Assembly (NCBI GenBank): GCA_026400815.1 | Contig: JAPLOI010000084.1 | Coordinates: 60,995-124,994, forward strand | DNA: 64,000 nucleotides | Source: Alphaproteobacteria bacterium | Lineage (GTDB): Bacteria > Pseudomonadota > Alphaproteobacteria > Acetobacterales > Acetobacteraceae | Reading direction: 5' to 3' | Part shown: piece by piece, positions 48,031-55,816 of the stretch | Position numbering within the stretch: the first letter of the stretch is position 1 | Layout: every line of letters begins with the position of its first letter | Translations under genes and position numbers: made by a program | Notes under the pieces: model-generated | Seen by the model: the letters and a program-made list of their open reading frames with translations, nothing else | Told to the model about the DNA's origin: nothing | Databases searched by the model: none

Positions 48031-48621
48031 ATGCGCCCATTTGCTGATCACCTCGGCATCATTCCTGATGAATTTACTTCTTGGAAGGATATTATAGCAA
48101 GTGGCCAAAAGTGTGTTTTATTAGTTGAAGGTGAAATAGACAAATCTTACTTCGAATTTCTAAGATCTAGCTTTCCCTCATCATTTCCGCTGCCGGATCA
48201 TGTCACAATATTACCCTATGGAGGGAAAGACGCATTGAAAAACACTACTGTAATTTCATTTATAAAACAGGTGATTCCGAATGTCTTTATCACTTTTGAT
48301 TTAGATGCACAAAACGATGTTCAGCGCCACCTTGAGAAGATTGGCCTTCAAGACCGAAGAGATTTCACTGCAGTGGGCAAGAACAAAGCAGGAAAGAAGG
48401 CCATCGAGGGACTTCTTCCTGACCGAGTAATGCAAGCTGTTTACGGGCGTGAAGTTGAACTTGTTAGTGCTTTGAATGACACTGGAGAAGAGCGCAGATC
48501 TGCACGCAGCAAATTAAAACAAAAACTCCTCGAAGAATTCATGGCAAAAAAAGACTATACCTTATCAGAATTGAAGGATTTTGAGAGTTTAGGAAAAATC
48601 GTCTCGAAACCCTTTTTGTAG
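48031..48621 (+). CDS. TOPRIM-domain protein (C-terminal half of OLD-type nuclease)
   Basis: A 196-residue protein. VLLVEGEIDKSYFEFL supplies the TOPRIM Glu33, LPYGGKDALKN the Gly-rich turn, and FITFDLDAQ the DxD pair (Asp90, Asp92) that binds metals. The C-terminal part (GKNKAGKKAIEGLLP, KLKQKLLEEFMAKKD) resembles the tail of fused OLD proteins. It lies in the same frame as the ATPase with no gap (TGA-ATG) and no ribosome-binding site of its own. Combined length, 557 residues, equals one ordinary OLD protein. Confidence 0.82.
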   Translation: MRPFADHLGIIPDEFTSWKDIIASGQKCVLLVEGEIDKSYFEFLRSSFPSSFPLPDHVTILPYGGKDALKNTTVISFIKQVIPNVFITFDLDAQNDVQRHLEKIGLQDRRDFTAVGKNKAGKKAIEGLLPDRVMQAVYGREVELVSALNDTGEERRSARSKLKQKLLEEFMAKKDYTLSELKDFESLGKIVSKPFL

Positions 48622-48650
48622 GCACACCATGTCGTCATTAAAACTTCCAG

Positions 48651-49262
48651 TCACGCCAGATGCTTGGCAATCGCCGTCGCAGTCTCCACAGGCATGGTGT
48701 TGGGGAATGCGTGGTCGCCGCCCTTGATGAGTTCCAGGCGGGCATTGGGGAGGTGGGCGGCGAGGTGTTCGCCCACGGCGGGGGGGCTGATGGGGTCTTC
48801 GGTGCCCCAGAGGAGGAGGGTGCGGGTGGTGAGGCGGGGGAGGTCCTGGGTTTGGTCGGCGTGGGTTTCGGTGATCCAGGGGGCGGCGTTCGGGTAGGTG
48901 CGGCGGTAGTCGGCGCGCCAGTCAGTGGCGTTGAAGGTTTCCATCGGCAGGCCGCCTGAGGTGCCGGTGAGAACGAGACGGCGGATGCGGTAGGTGTGGC
49001 GGAGGGCGGCGCGGATGGCGATGAGGCCGCCCATGGATTGGCCGATGAGGTCCACCCTTGTGGGGGACATGGCGATGCAGGCGCTGACGATGTTCACCAG
49101 GTCGTCGATGCCCTGGATGTCGGGGTCGTGCGGCTCGTTGCCGAGGCCGGGCCAGGAGAGGAGCACCCTGGGCCATTCCTCCGGCAGCAGGTCGGCCACC
49201 GGTTGCCAGAAGCTGGCGGAGCCGCCGGCGCCGGGGAGGAAGAGGAGGGTGCTGGCGGTCAT
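48651..49262 (-). CDS. alpha/beta hydrolase
   Basis: A 203-residue alpha/beta-hydrolase-fold enzyme. LLFLPGAGGSASFW is the oxyanion-hole strand, LIGQSMGGLIAIRAAL the nucleophile elbow (Ser), LLLWGTEDPISPP the acid and KGGDHAFPN the His. Start MTASTLLFLPG at 49262; the longer open frame upstream is low-complexity Pro/Arg sequence and is rejected. It converges on the TOPRIM gene. Substrate unknown. Confidence 0.85.
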   Translation of the reverse strand: MTASTLLFLPGAGGSASFWQPVADLLPEEWPRVLLSWPGLGNEPHDPDIQGIDDLVNIVSACIAMSPTRVDLIGQSMGGLIAIRAALRHTYRIRRLVLTGTSGGLPMETFNATDWRADYRRTYPNAAPWITETHADQTQDLPRLTTRTLLLWGTEDPISPPAVGEHLAAHLPNARLELIKGGDHAFPNTMPVETATAIAKHLA

Positions 49263-49383
49263 GGGCGGGAGTCCTGCGGGGGCGCTGGGCGGAGCATTGC
49301 TTGCGGGGCGGAGGGGGGCAAGGGGTGGGGGCTTGGATTGGGTGGCTTGTGTGGCGCGGAGGGTCGGTAAGAAAGAAAGCGGC

Positions 49384-49407
49384 CACAAAGACACAAAGGC
49401 ACAAAGA
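49384..49407. repeat. three tandem CACAAAGR units
   Basis: CACAAAGA, CACAAAGG and CACAAAGA follow each other at 49384, 49392 and 49400, in the gap between the hydrolase and the Pro/Arg-rich gene. The surrounding purine-rich DNA shows no other structure. Confidence 0.6.
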
Positions 49408-49449
49408 AGCAAGGCAAGGGAGAAGGGGCGCGCTTTCGGATTGGGGGAT

Positions 49450-49899
49450 TCAATGGGCGTGAGTCGGCTCGCCCGGGTTGGGGCGTTTTTTGGTGACTGA
49501 TGGGAGGGGGCGTGCACGCGGTGGGGCGCGGGCGGGGTGGGGCGGACGCAGTTCGGGCGTGTGGCGGGGGATGGCGCGGGCGCCGCGGTGGCGGGACCAC
49601 CAGAGGGGGAAACGGCCGAGACGGAGCGCGCGCGGGGGCACGGGGCCGCGATGACGCGCGGTGGTGGGGCCCGGAATGCCGTGGGGGTCGAACAGGGGGA
49701 GACGGGGGATGGGGTGCGCCTGGCCGCTGGTGGGGTGGCGCAGGGCGAGCGCCTCCAGCCGGCCGAACAGGGCGGCGAGGAGGGCGAGGATCAGGGCCTG
49801 GACAGAATCCAGCCGAGCGCGCGCAGCTTCGCGATCCGCCTGCGCGGTGCGGCGCAGGGAGGCGAAGGCTTCGGCCAGATTGTCCGGTTGAACTGACAT
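49450..49899 (-). CDS. Pro/Arg-rich hypothetical protein
   Basis: 149 residues from MSVQPDNLAEAFASL. The first ~55 residues form amphipathic helices (AQADREAARARLDSVQALIL, ALLAALFGRLEALAL); the remaining ~90 are Pro/Arg/His-rich and probably disordered. Proteins with this helical head and variable Pro/Arg tail are, to my recollection, common in Acetobacteraceae and have no known function. The tail could be partly spurious, but the head looks like real coding sequence. Confidence 0.55.
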   Translation of the reverse strand: MSVQPDNLAEAFASLRRTAQADREAARARLDSVQALILALLAALFGRLEALALRHPTSGQAHPIPRLPLFDPHGIPGPTTARHRGPVPPRALRLGRFPLWWSRHRGARAIPRHTPELRPPHPARAPPRARPLPSVTKKRPNPGEPTHAH

Positions 49900-49983
49900 C
49901 CCTGCGATTATTGCTAACCGCAAGGGGCGGTGCAACGGTTTTTTTTCTGGTTTGTGGAATTTTTTCTGTGAATGGAGGGGGGT

Positions 49984-50012
49984 GGCGGGTCCGCTTCGCG
50001 ACCCGCCCTACG
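49984..50012. repeat. REP-like hairpin ending CCCTACG
   Basis: GGCGGGT (49984-49990) and ACCCGCC (50001-50007) form a hairpin around TTCG; the sequence continues CTACG, giving CCCTACG at 50006-50012. It sits 13 nt past the 3' end of the sulfurtransferase gene. A second hairpin with the same CCCTACG end lies at 51556. Confidence 0.6.
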
Positions 50013-50024
50013 GGGTGAGTGGGG

Positions 50025-50897
50025 TTAGCCGGTTTGGATGGGGAGGGTTTCGTCGCGGGCCCATTCGCCCATGGAGGCGTCGTAGAGGGTGAGGTTGTTG
50101 TAGCCGAGCTGGTGGAGGAGGAAGAGGTCGATGTTCGCCGAGATGCCGCCGCCGCAATAGACGATGACGTGCTTCTCCGGGGTGACGCCCTGGGATTCGA
50201 ATTTCTGCTTGGCGTCTTCGAGGGTGGTGAAGGTTTTCGCCTGCGGGTCGATGAGGGTGGCGGCGGAAACCTGGACGCTGCCGGGGATGCGGCCCGGGCG
50301 GCCGTAGCGGCTGGGGGCGCTGCCGCGGAACAGCTCGTCGCCGAGGGCGTTGACGATGACGGTATTGGGGGCCTGCATGCCGGCCAGCACGTCGTGCTTG
50401 TTGCCGAACAGGCCGGGGCGCGGGGTGGCGCGGAAGGTGGCGGGGGCATAGCCCTTCGGCGGGCCGGCTTCGGTGGGGCGGTTCTCGGCGCGCCATTTGT
50501 CGAAGCCGCCATCGAGGACGGTGGCGTCCACGCCGAGGGCGCGGAGCATCCACCAGAAGCGGGTGCTCATCCACATGTTGTTGGCGCTGTAGAGGACGAT
50601 CCTGCTGCCGGCGGCGAGGCCGTGGCGGCTGAAGGCGGCTTCGAGCGTGGCGAGGTCGGCCAGCATGAAGCGGAGCGGCGTGGTGTTGTCGGAGAACTCG
50701 GCCTGGATATCGAGGTAGTCCGCGCCGGGGATGTGGGCCTGCTCGAAGGCGGGGCGGCCGGAGACGGCAACGTAGGGGGCATCGACGCCCGGCGGCGGGG
50801 GGACGGTGGTGGTGGTGCAGTCGTAGAGGCGGAGGTTGGGGGTGTTCAGCAGGGCTTCGAGTTGGGCCGTGGTGATGAGGGCGTTGGGGTCGCGCAT
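50025..50897 (-). CDS. thiosulfate/3-mercaptopyruvate sulfurtransferase
   Basis: A 290-residue tandem-rhodanese enzyme. The N-terminal inactive rhodanese domain (FEQAHIPGADYLDIQAEFSD, VLDGGFDKW) is followed by the catalytic domain with Cys248 in VIVYCGGGISA. The CGGGI loop differs from the CGSGVTA of E. coli SseA and the CRKGVT of rhodanese, so the donor is uncertain. Start MRDPNALIT at 50897 with GAGGAAA upstream. Confidence 0.88.
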   Translation of the reverse strand: MRDPNALITTAQLEALLNTPNLRLYDCTTTTVPPPPGVDAPYVAVSGRPAFEQAHIPGADYLDIQAEFSDNTTPLRFMLADLATLEAAFSRHGLAAGSRIVLYSANNMWMSTRFWWMLRALGVDATVLDGGFDKWRAENRPTEAGPPKGYAPATFRATPRPGLFGNKHDVLAGMQAPNTVIVNALGDELFRGSAPSRYGRPGRIPGSVQVSAATLIDPQAKTFTTLEDAKQKFESQGVTPEKHVIVYCGGGISANIDLFLLHQLGYNNLTLYDASMGEWARDETLPIQTG

Positions 50898-51134
50898 GGG
50901 GGTTTCCTCGCGTTTTGGCGAGGGTGGCATGGGTGGGGGTGGTTGGGAACGGCGGGCGGGGCGGCTGGGGTGTTTTGCACACTGTAACCGGATGGAAGCG
51001 ACGCCGGCGCTAGCGTTCGGGTTGCGAAGGTGTGTCGACCTCGGACTGCCCTGCTCGGGGGCTGCGCTTGTCTGAGGCTGGATAACCTTCGCGGGCTTTG
51101 CGTGGGTTCGGTGGTTCGAAGGGAAAGGCGTGCG

Positions 51135-51491
51135 GTGATCGTGGGCAATTGGCTGGGCTTCGGGGTGGTGGTGAGCGCGGCGTTGCTGTTCGCGCCGGTG
51201 CCGGCGGGGGCGCAGACGACTGATGATGCAATCGCGGTGCGTGATGCGATCAGGGCCGAGCTGGCGCGGCCGGGATCGGGAATTCCGCCGGGGATGATCG
51301 GCGTCAGCAATGTTCGGTTCGAGGGAGACTTCGCGACGGCGGATGTGACGAATGCGGATTCCGGCAGGCCGATCGTGTTCGTGCGGCGGATCGAGGAACG
51401 CTGGCAGGTGGTGCTGGCGAGTACCGAGGTGACGCCTGGCACTTGCCGGTACATCGGATTCCCGGAGACCTCGCAGATGTGCCGGTATTGA
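51135..51491 (+). CDS. small secreted hypothetical protein
   Basis: 118 residues from GTG 51135, preceded by GGGAAAGG. A signal peptide (LGFGVVVSAALLFAPVPAGA) ends about residue 27. The mature part reads IRAELARPGSGIPPGMIGVSNVRF and ERWQVVLASTEVTPG, ending with two Cys (TCRY, MCRY) that could form a disulfide. No family recognised. It converges with the glycosyltransferase gene across a REP-like hairpin. Confidence 0.65.
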   Translation: MIVGNWLGFGVVVSAALLFAPVPAGAQTTDDAIAVRDAIRAELARPGSGIPPGMIGVSNVRFEGDFATADVTNADSGRPIVFVRRIEERWQVVLASTEVTPGTCRYIGFPETSQMCRY

Positions 51492-51555
51492 TGGCGTGAG
51501 CCGAAAGGCTTTTCTATTTCTCTTTGTCTATAGACATAAGTATTCCGCCTCGAGT

Positions 51556-51585
51556 GGTGCAATGCCATTGGCATTGCACCCTACG
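51556..51585. repeat. REP-like hairpin ending CCCTACG
   Basis: Perfect 11-bp arms GGTGCAATGCC (51556-51566) and GGCATTGCACC (51570-51580) with loop ATT, then CTACG, so CCCTACG covers 51579-51585. It lies between two converging genes and may help terminate both. Confidence 0.7.
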
Positions 51586-51594
51586 TGGTAGCGG

Positions 51595-52629
51595 CTATTT
51601 CTTGTTGGCGGCGATGAGGTTTTTGTAGATGGCCATGTAGTCGTCGGCCATGCGCAGGTTGGTGAAGCGTTCTTCGAAGCGCTTGCGGACGCCAGCGCGG
51701 TCGATGGTGTCGATCTTTTTCGCGGCTTCGATGGCGCCGGCCATGTCGTCCACGATGAAGCCGGTGACGCCGTTTTCGATCACTTCCGGCACGCTGCCGC
51801 GGCGGAAGGCGATGACGGGGGTGCCGCAGGCCATGGCTTCGATCATGACGAGGCCGAAGGGCTCCTCCCAGTCGATCGGCACCAGCAGCGCCTTGGCGTT
51901 GGAGAGGAAGCCGATTTTCTGGGCGTCGTTGATTTCGCCGATGTAGTTGACGTGGGGCAGCTCGAAGAGGTGCTTGATGTCGCGGGCGAAGTATTCGTCG
52001 TCCGCGCGGTCGATCTTGGCGGCAACGCGGAGTTCGGTGTTGCAGGCGCCGGCGATTTCGATGGCGCGGTCGACGCGCTTTTCCGGGGAGATGCGGCCGA
52101 GGAAGGCGAAGTAGCTGGGGGGTTCCGTGGGTTCCGGGCGCAGCAGGTCGGCGGGCATGCCGTGGTGGACGGTGCCGGCCCAGCCGAGGTGCGGGACGGG
52201 TTTGCGCTGGTTGTCGGAGATCGAGACGATCGGGACCTTGGGGAACTTGGAGTAGACGACGCCGAATTCGTGCAGATCCAGCCGCCCGTGCAGGGTGGTG
52301 ACGAAGGGCACGCCGAGGCGGGAGAAGACGGAATTGGGCCAATAGTCGATGTGGAAGTGGAGCACATCGAATTCATGGGCGCGTTCGGCGACGGTTTCGA
52401 TCAGCAGCGCGTAGGTGGCGACCCAGTCCGCGATCGGGGAAAGGCGCAGGGCCTGGGGCCAGACGGGGACGAGTTTGGCGGAGGTGATGGAATCGCCCGA
52501 GGCGAAGAGGGTGACGTCGTGGCCCTGCTGGACCAGGGCTTCCGTGATCCAGTGCACGACGCGCTCTGTGCCGCCGTAGAGCTTCGGCGGGACGGCTTCG
52601 AAGAGCGGGGCGATCTGGGCGATGCGCAT
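51595..52629 (-). CDS. glycosyltransferase family 4 protein, copy 1
   Basis: A 344-residue GT-B glycosyltransferase. N-terminal MRIAQIAPLFEAVPPKLYGGTER is the acceptor domain start, FAFLGRISPEKRVDRAIEIA opens the donor domain, and EEPFGLVMIEAMACGTPVIA holds the conserved Glu pair that binds the nucleotide sugar. A close paralogue lies directly upstream on the same strand, separated by repeat copy D. Sugar and acceptor are unknown. Confidence 0.9.
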   Translation of the reverse strand: MRIAQIAPLFEAVPPKLYGGTERVVHWITEALVQQGHDVTLFASGDSITSAKLVPVWPQALRLSPIADWVATYALLIETVAERAHEFDVLHFHIDYWPNSVFSRLGVPFVTTLHGRLDLHEFGVVYSKFPKVPIVSISDNQRKPVPHLGWAGTVHHGMPADLLRPEPTEPPSYFAFLGRISPEKRVDRAIEIAGACNTELRVAAKIDRADDEYFARDIKHLFELPHVNYIGEINDAQKIGFLSNAKALLVPIDWEEPFGLVMIEAMACGTPVIAFRRGSVPEVIENGVTGFIVDDMAGAIEAAKKIDTIDRAGVRKRFEERFTNLRMADDYMAIYKNLIAANKK

Positions 52630-52690
52630 TCTGGGGACCTCTCGTGTGAGGCAGGGTTTAGCGGGGGATATGGGCGAAAACTAGGCAGGC

Positions 52691-52806
52691 GTTCTTTTTT
52701 GAAAAAAAGAACCAAAAAACTTTTATTTTCTTGAGCGCGTGCCGGCAGGGAGAGCCGAGTACAAACGTATGAAGTTTTTTTGCTTCTTTTTGTTCACAAA
52801 AAGAAG
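52691..52806 (-). repeat. composite palindromic repeat, copy D
   Basis: Hairpin GTTCTTTTTT/AAAAAAGAAC (52691-52700, 52703-52712) and hairpin CTTCTTTTTGT/ACAAAAAGAAG (52783-52793, 52796-52806), the reverse-complement orientation of copies A and B. Inner arms CAAAAAACTTTTA and GAAGTTTTTTTG pair imperfectly. It separates the two glycosyltransferase genes. Confidence 0.85.
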
Positions 52807-52810
52807 AATC

Positions 52811-53854
52811 TTACTTCCTGTCCATGAGCGTTTGATAGAGCTTCACATAGTCATCCGCCATCCGCTTCGCCGTCCAGCGTTCCTCGAAGCGGGCGCGGAT
52901 GCTGGCGCGGGGGAGGTTGGGGAGCTGGGCGATGGCGGCCACGGATTCCTCCACGTTGGAGACGATGAAGCCGGTGCGGCCGGGTTCGATCACTTCCGGC
53001 ACGGAGCCGCGGTTGTAGGCGATGACGGGGCAGCCGCAGGCCATGGCTTCGATCATGACGAGGCCGAAGGGTTCGGGCCAGGCGATGGGAAAGAGGAGCG
53101 CCTTGGCGCCGGAGAGGAAGGCGGGTTTGTGGCTGTCGTCGATCTCGCCGATGAACTCGATGCCGGGTTCGGCCATGAGGGGGGCGACGATTTCCTCGTG
53201 GAAGGGGAGGTCTTCCTCGCCGATCTTGGCGGCGATCTTGAGCGGCATGTTGCAGGCCCGCGCGATGCGGATGGCATCGACGATGCCTTTTTCCGGGGAG
53301 ATGCGGCCGAGGAAGGCGAAGTAGCCCTGGTCGTTCGAGGTGAGGCTGCCGGGGGTGGGGGCGAGGAGATCGGCGGGCATGCCATGCAGGATGGTGGCGG
53401 CGAAGGGCAGCGTGGGGGCGGGGGCGCGCTGGCTGTCGCTGATGGAAACCAGGGGCGCGGTGGGGAAGAGGCCGTAGACGGAGGGGACCCATTCCTGATC
53501 GAGGCGGCCGTGCAGGGTTGTCACGAAGGGGGTGGGCTGGCGGGTGAAGACGCTGAAGGGGTGGAAATCGATGTGGAAGTGCAGCACGTCGAACGCGTCG
53601 GCCTGGCGGCGGACGAGCTCTATCATGCGGGCGTAGGGGGCGTTGTTGACCTCGAAATTGCGCACGAAGCGGGCGGCGGCGTCGCGCACCGGGACGAGGG
53701 TGGCGGAGGTGCGGGAGTCGCCGCTGGCGAAGAGGGTGACGTCGTGGCCGGCGGCGACGAGGGATTCGGTGAGCCAGTGAACGACGCGTTCGGTGCCGCC
53801 ATAGAGGCGGGGCGGGACGGATTCGAAGAGGGGGGCGATCTGCGCGATCCGCAT
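52811..53854 (-). CDS. glycosyltransferase family 4 protein, copy 2
   Basis: A 347-residue paralogue of the neighbouring enzyme: MRIAQIAPLFESVPPRLYGGTER, YFAFLGRISPEKGIVDAIRI, PEPFGLVMIEAMACGCPVIA. Start at 53854 is set by alignment with copy 1; an upstream ATG at 53941 adds an implausible leader. Divergent from the ABC exporter gene. The pair looks like a tandem duplication later separated by a repeat. Confidence 0.9.
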   Translation of the reverse strand: MRIAQIAPLFESVPPRLYGGTERVVHWLTESLVAAGHDVTLFASGDSRTSATLVPVRDAAARFVRNFEVNNAPYARMIELVRRQADAFDVLHFHIDFHPFSVFTRQPTPFVTTLHGRLDQEWVPSVYGLFPTAPLVSISDSQRAPAPTLPFAATILHGMPADLLAPTPGSLTSNDQGYFAFLGRISPEKGIVDAIRIARACNMPLKIAAKIGEEDLPFHEEIVAPLMAEPGIEFIGEIDDSHKPAFLSGAKALLFPIAWPEPFGLVMIEAMACGCPVIAYNRGSVPEVIEPGRTGFIVSNVEESVAAIAQLPNLPRASIRARFEERWTAKRMADDYVKLYQTLMDRK

Positions 53855-54016
53855 GATGGGCGGGAACCTCTGGCGTGGGGCGGCGGTATGCGCTGGAAAT
53901 GTGGCACCATCGCGCCCGTGTCGCCATCCGGCAGCCATCAAGCGGCGCCGTGATCGTGCCGCATTGCTATTGCTATGGTGTTGATCCCGCAGAGACGCGG
54001 AGAGGAAGAGCAGCCC

Positions 54017-55816
54017 GTGAGTGTTTCCGCTTCAGCCGCACCGGCGAACCAGCCGCCGATCATCCGCTACCATGGGCGGCCGCTTGGGTTCCTGCTGCAC
54101 TACGTGTTCCGGCATCGGCTGGGGCATGGGGTGGTGCTGGCCAGCGTGGTGGCGGCGGTGTTCTGTTCCGTGTTCACCCAGTATGGGTTGAAGGCGCTGA
54201 TCGACGTGATCAGCATGGGGCGCGAGGCGGGGGCGGCGCTGATCTGGGGCGCCTTCGGGCTGCTGACCGTGCTGATCGTGGCGGACAATTTCCTGTGGCG
54301 CATCGGCGGTTGGGTGGCGGCGCATGTGTTCGTGCGGGTGACCGGCGATCTGCGCAGCGACCTGTTCGTGCACCTCGCGGGGCATTCGCCGAGCTATTTC
54401 GCCGAGCGGATGCCGGGCACGATGGCGAGCCGGATCACGGCGACCTCCAACGCCGTGTTCCAGACGGAGAACACTGCGGCGTGGACGGTGCTGCCGCCGA
54501 TCCTGGCGGTGCTGCTGGCCATCGTGCTGATCGGTTCGGTGAACCCGGTGATGGCGGCGGCGCTGGCGGCGGTGGCGTTCGGGATGGCGGCGATCATCTT
54601 CCGGCTGGCGAAGGCGGGCACGCCGATCCATCGCAACTACGCCGAGAAGGCGGCCGGGGTGGATGGCGAGCTGGTGGATGTGATCAGCAATATGTCGGTG
54701 GTGCGCGTGTTCGGGGCGCTACAGCGGGAGCACCGGCGGATCGACGAGCGGATTGGGGTGGAGATGGGGGCGCGGCGGGCCAGCCTGCTCTACCTGGAAA
54801 AGCTGCGGCTGCTGCATGCGGCGCAGACGGCGGTGATCACGGCGGGGCTGCTGGCCTGGGCGGTGAAGATGTGGCTGGACGGGGAGGCAACGCCCGGGGA
54901 CATCGTGCTGATCTCCTCGCTGGGGTTCACCATCCTGCACGGCACGCGCGACCTGGCGGTTTCGCTGGTGGATCTGACGCAGCACGTGGCGCGGCTGGAC
55001 GAGGCGATCGGCACGCTGCTGCTGCCGCATGAGATGCCGGATGCGGTGGATGCGACGCCGCTGCTGCCGGGGCCGGGCAAGGTTGAGTTCAAGGGCGTGC
55101 ACTTCGCCTATCCCGGCCGCGGGCGGACCCTGCATGGGCTGGACCTGGTGATCGAGCCGGGCCAGCGGGTGGGGCTGGTGGGGGCCTCCGGCGCGGGGAA
55201 ATCCACCGTGGTGTCCCTGCTGCAGCGCTTCTACGACGTGGAAGAGGGCGCGGTGCTGGTGGATGGGCAGGATATCCGCAGCATCACGCTGGACAGCCTG
55301 AACGACCGGATGGCGATCGTTCCGCAGGATGTGGCGCTGTTCAACCGCACGGTGATGGAGAATTTGCGCTACGCACGGCCGGATGCGGGCGATGACGACG
55401 TGGCGCATGCGGTGGAGACGGCGCGGTGCCGCAGCTTCATCGAGGCGATGCCGCAGGGGTTCGATACGCCGGTGGGCAATCGCGGCACCCGGCTTTCGGG
55501 CGGGCAGCGGCAGCGGCTGGCGATCGCGCGCGCCCTGCTGAAGGACGCGCCGATCCTGTTGCTGGACGAGGCGACCAGCGCGCTGGATACCGAAAGCGAG
55601 CAGCTGATCCAGCACGCGCTGGACAAGCTGATGGTGGGGCGCACGGTGATCGCGGTGGCGCACCGGCTTTCCACGCTGAAGAACTTCGACCGGATCGTGG
55701 TGATGGAAGCCGGCCGGGTGGTGGATGACGGCGCGCCGGACGAGCTGGCGAACCGTCCGGGGCCGTATCGGGATCTGCTGCGGTCGCAGGCGATGGAGAA
55801 GACGACGCACGCCTGA
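54017..55816 (+). CDS. ABC exporter, fused permease/ATPase
   Basis: A 599-residue half-transporter of the MsbA/type IV exporter fold. Six helices (HGVVLASVVAAVFCSVFTQYG, ALIWGAFGLLTVLIV, ILAVLLAIVLIGSVNPVMAA) precede the ATPase with Walker A GLVGASGAGKST, signature LSGGQRQRLAIARALLKDAP and Walker B ILLLDEATSALDT. GTG 54017 with AGGAAGAG upstream is preferred to ATG 53975. Its stop abuts the stop of the converging NRPS-like gene within TGATCA. It may export the NRPS product (inference). Confidence 0.9.
   Translation: MSVSASAAPANQPPIIRYHGRPLGFLLHYVFRHRLGHGVVLASVVAAVFCSVFTQYGLKALIDVISMGREAGAALIWGAFGLLTVLIVADNFLWRIGGWVAAHVFVRVTGDLRSDLFVHLAGHSPSYFAERMPGTMASRITATSNAVFQTENTAAWTVLPPILAVLLAIVLIGSVNPVMAAALAAVAFGMAAIIFRLAKAGTPIHRNYAEKAAGVDGELVDVISNMSVVRVFGALQREHRRIDERIGVEMGARRASLLYLEKLRLLHAAQTAVITAGLLAWAVKMWLDGEATPGDIVLISSLGFTILHGTRDLAVSLVDLTQHVARLDEAIGTLLLPHEMPDAVDATPLLPGPGKVEFKGVHFAYPGRGRTLHGLDLVIEPGQRVGLVGASGAGKSTVVSLLQRFYDVEEGAVLVDGQDIRSITLDSLNDRMAIVPQDVALFNRTVMENLRYARPDAGDDDVAHAVETARCRSFIEAMPQGFDTPVGNRGTRLSGGQRQRLAIARALLKDAPILLLDEATSALDTESEQLIQHALDKLMVGRTVIAVAHRLSTLKNFDRIVVMEAGRVVDDGAPDELANRPGPYRDLLRSQAMEKTTHA

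Noticed and set aside
46945..48621. PARIS (AriA/AriB) system
   Set aside because: An ATPase plus TOPRIM pair is also the PARIS layout, but both proteins are shorter, the TOPRIM part has the OLD-like VEGEID motif, and the two are in phase as one OLD protein would be.
46945..48621. Gabija (GajA/GajB) system
   Set aside because: No UvrD-like helicase gene follows; the next gene is a converging alpha/beta hydrolase of host composition.
49379..49410. CRISPR-like or microsatellite array
   Set aside because: Only three contiguous 8-bp units, no spacers.
49259..50512. Minus-strand open frame of about 417 codons with Pro/Arg-rich translation
   Set aside because: Overlaps the sulfurtransferase and hydrolase in other frames and is low-complexity; only the 49450-49899 frame has a plausible helical head.
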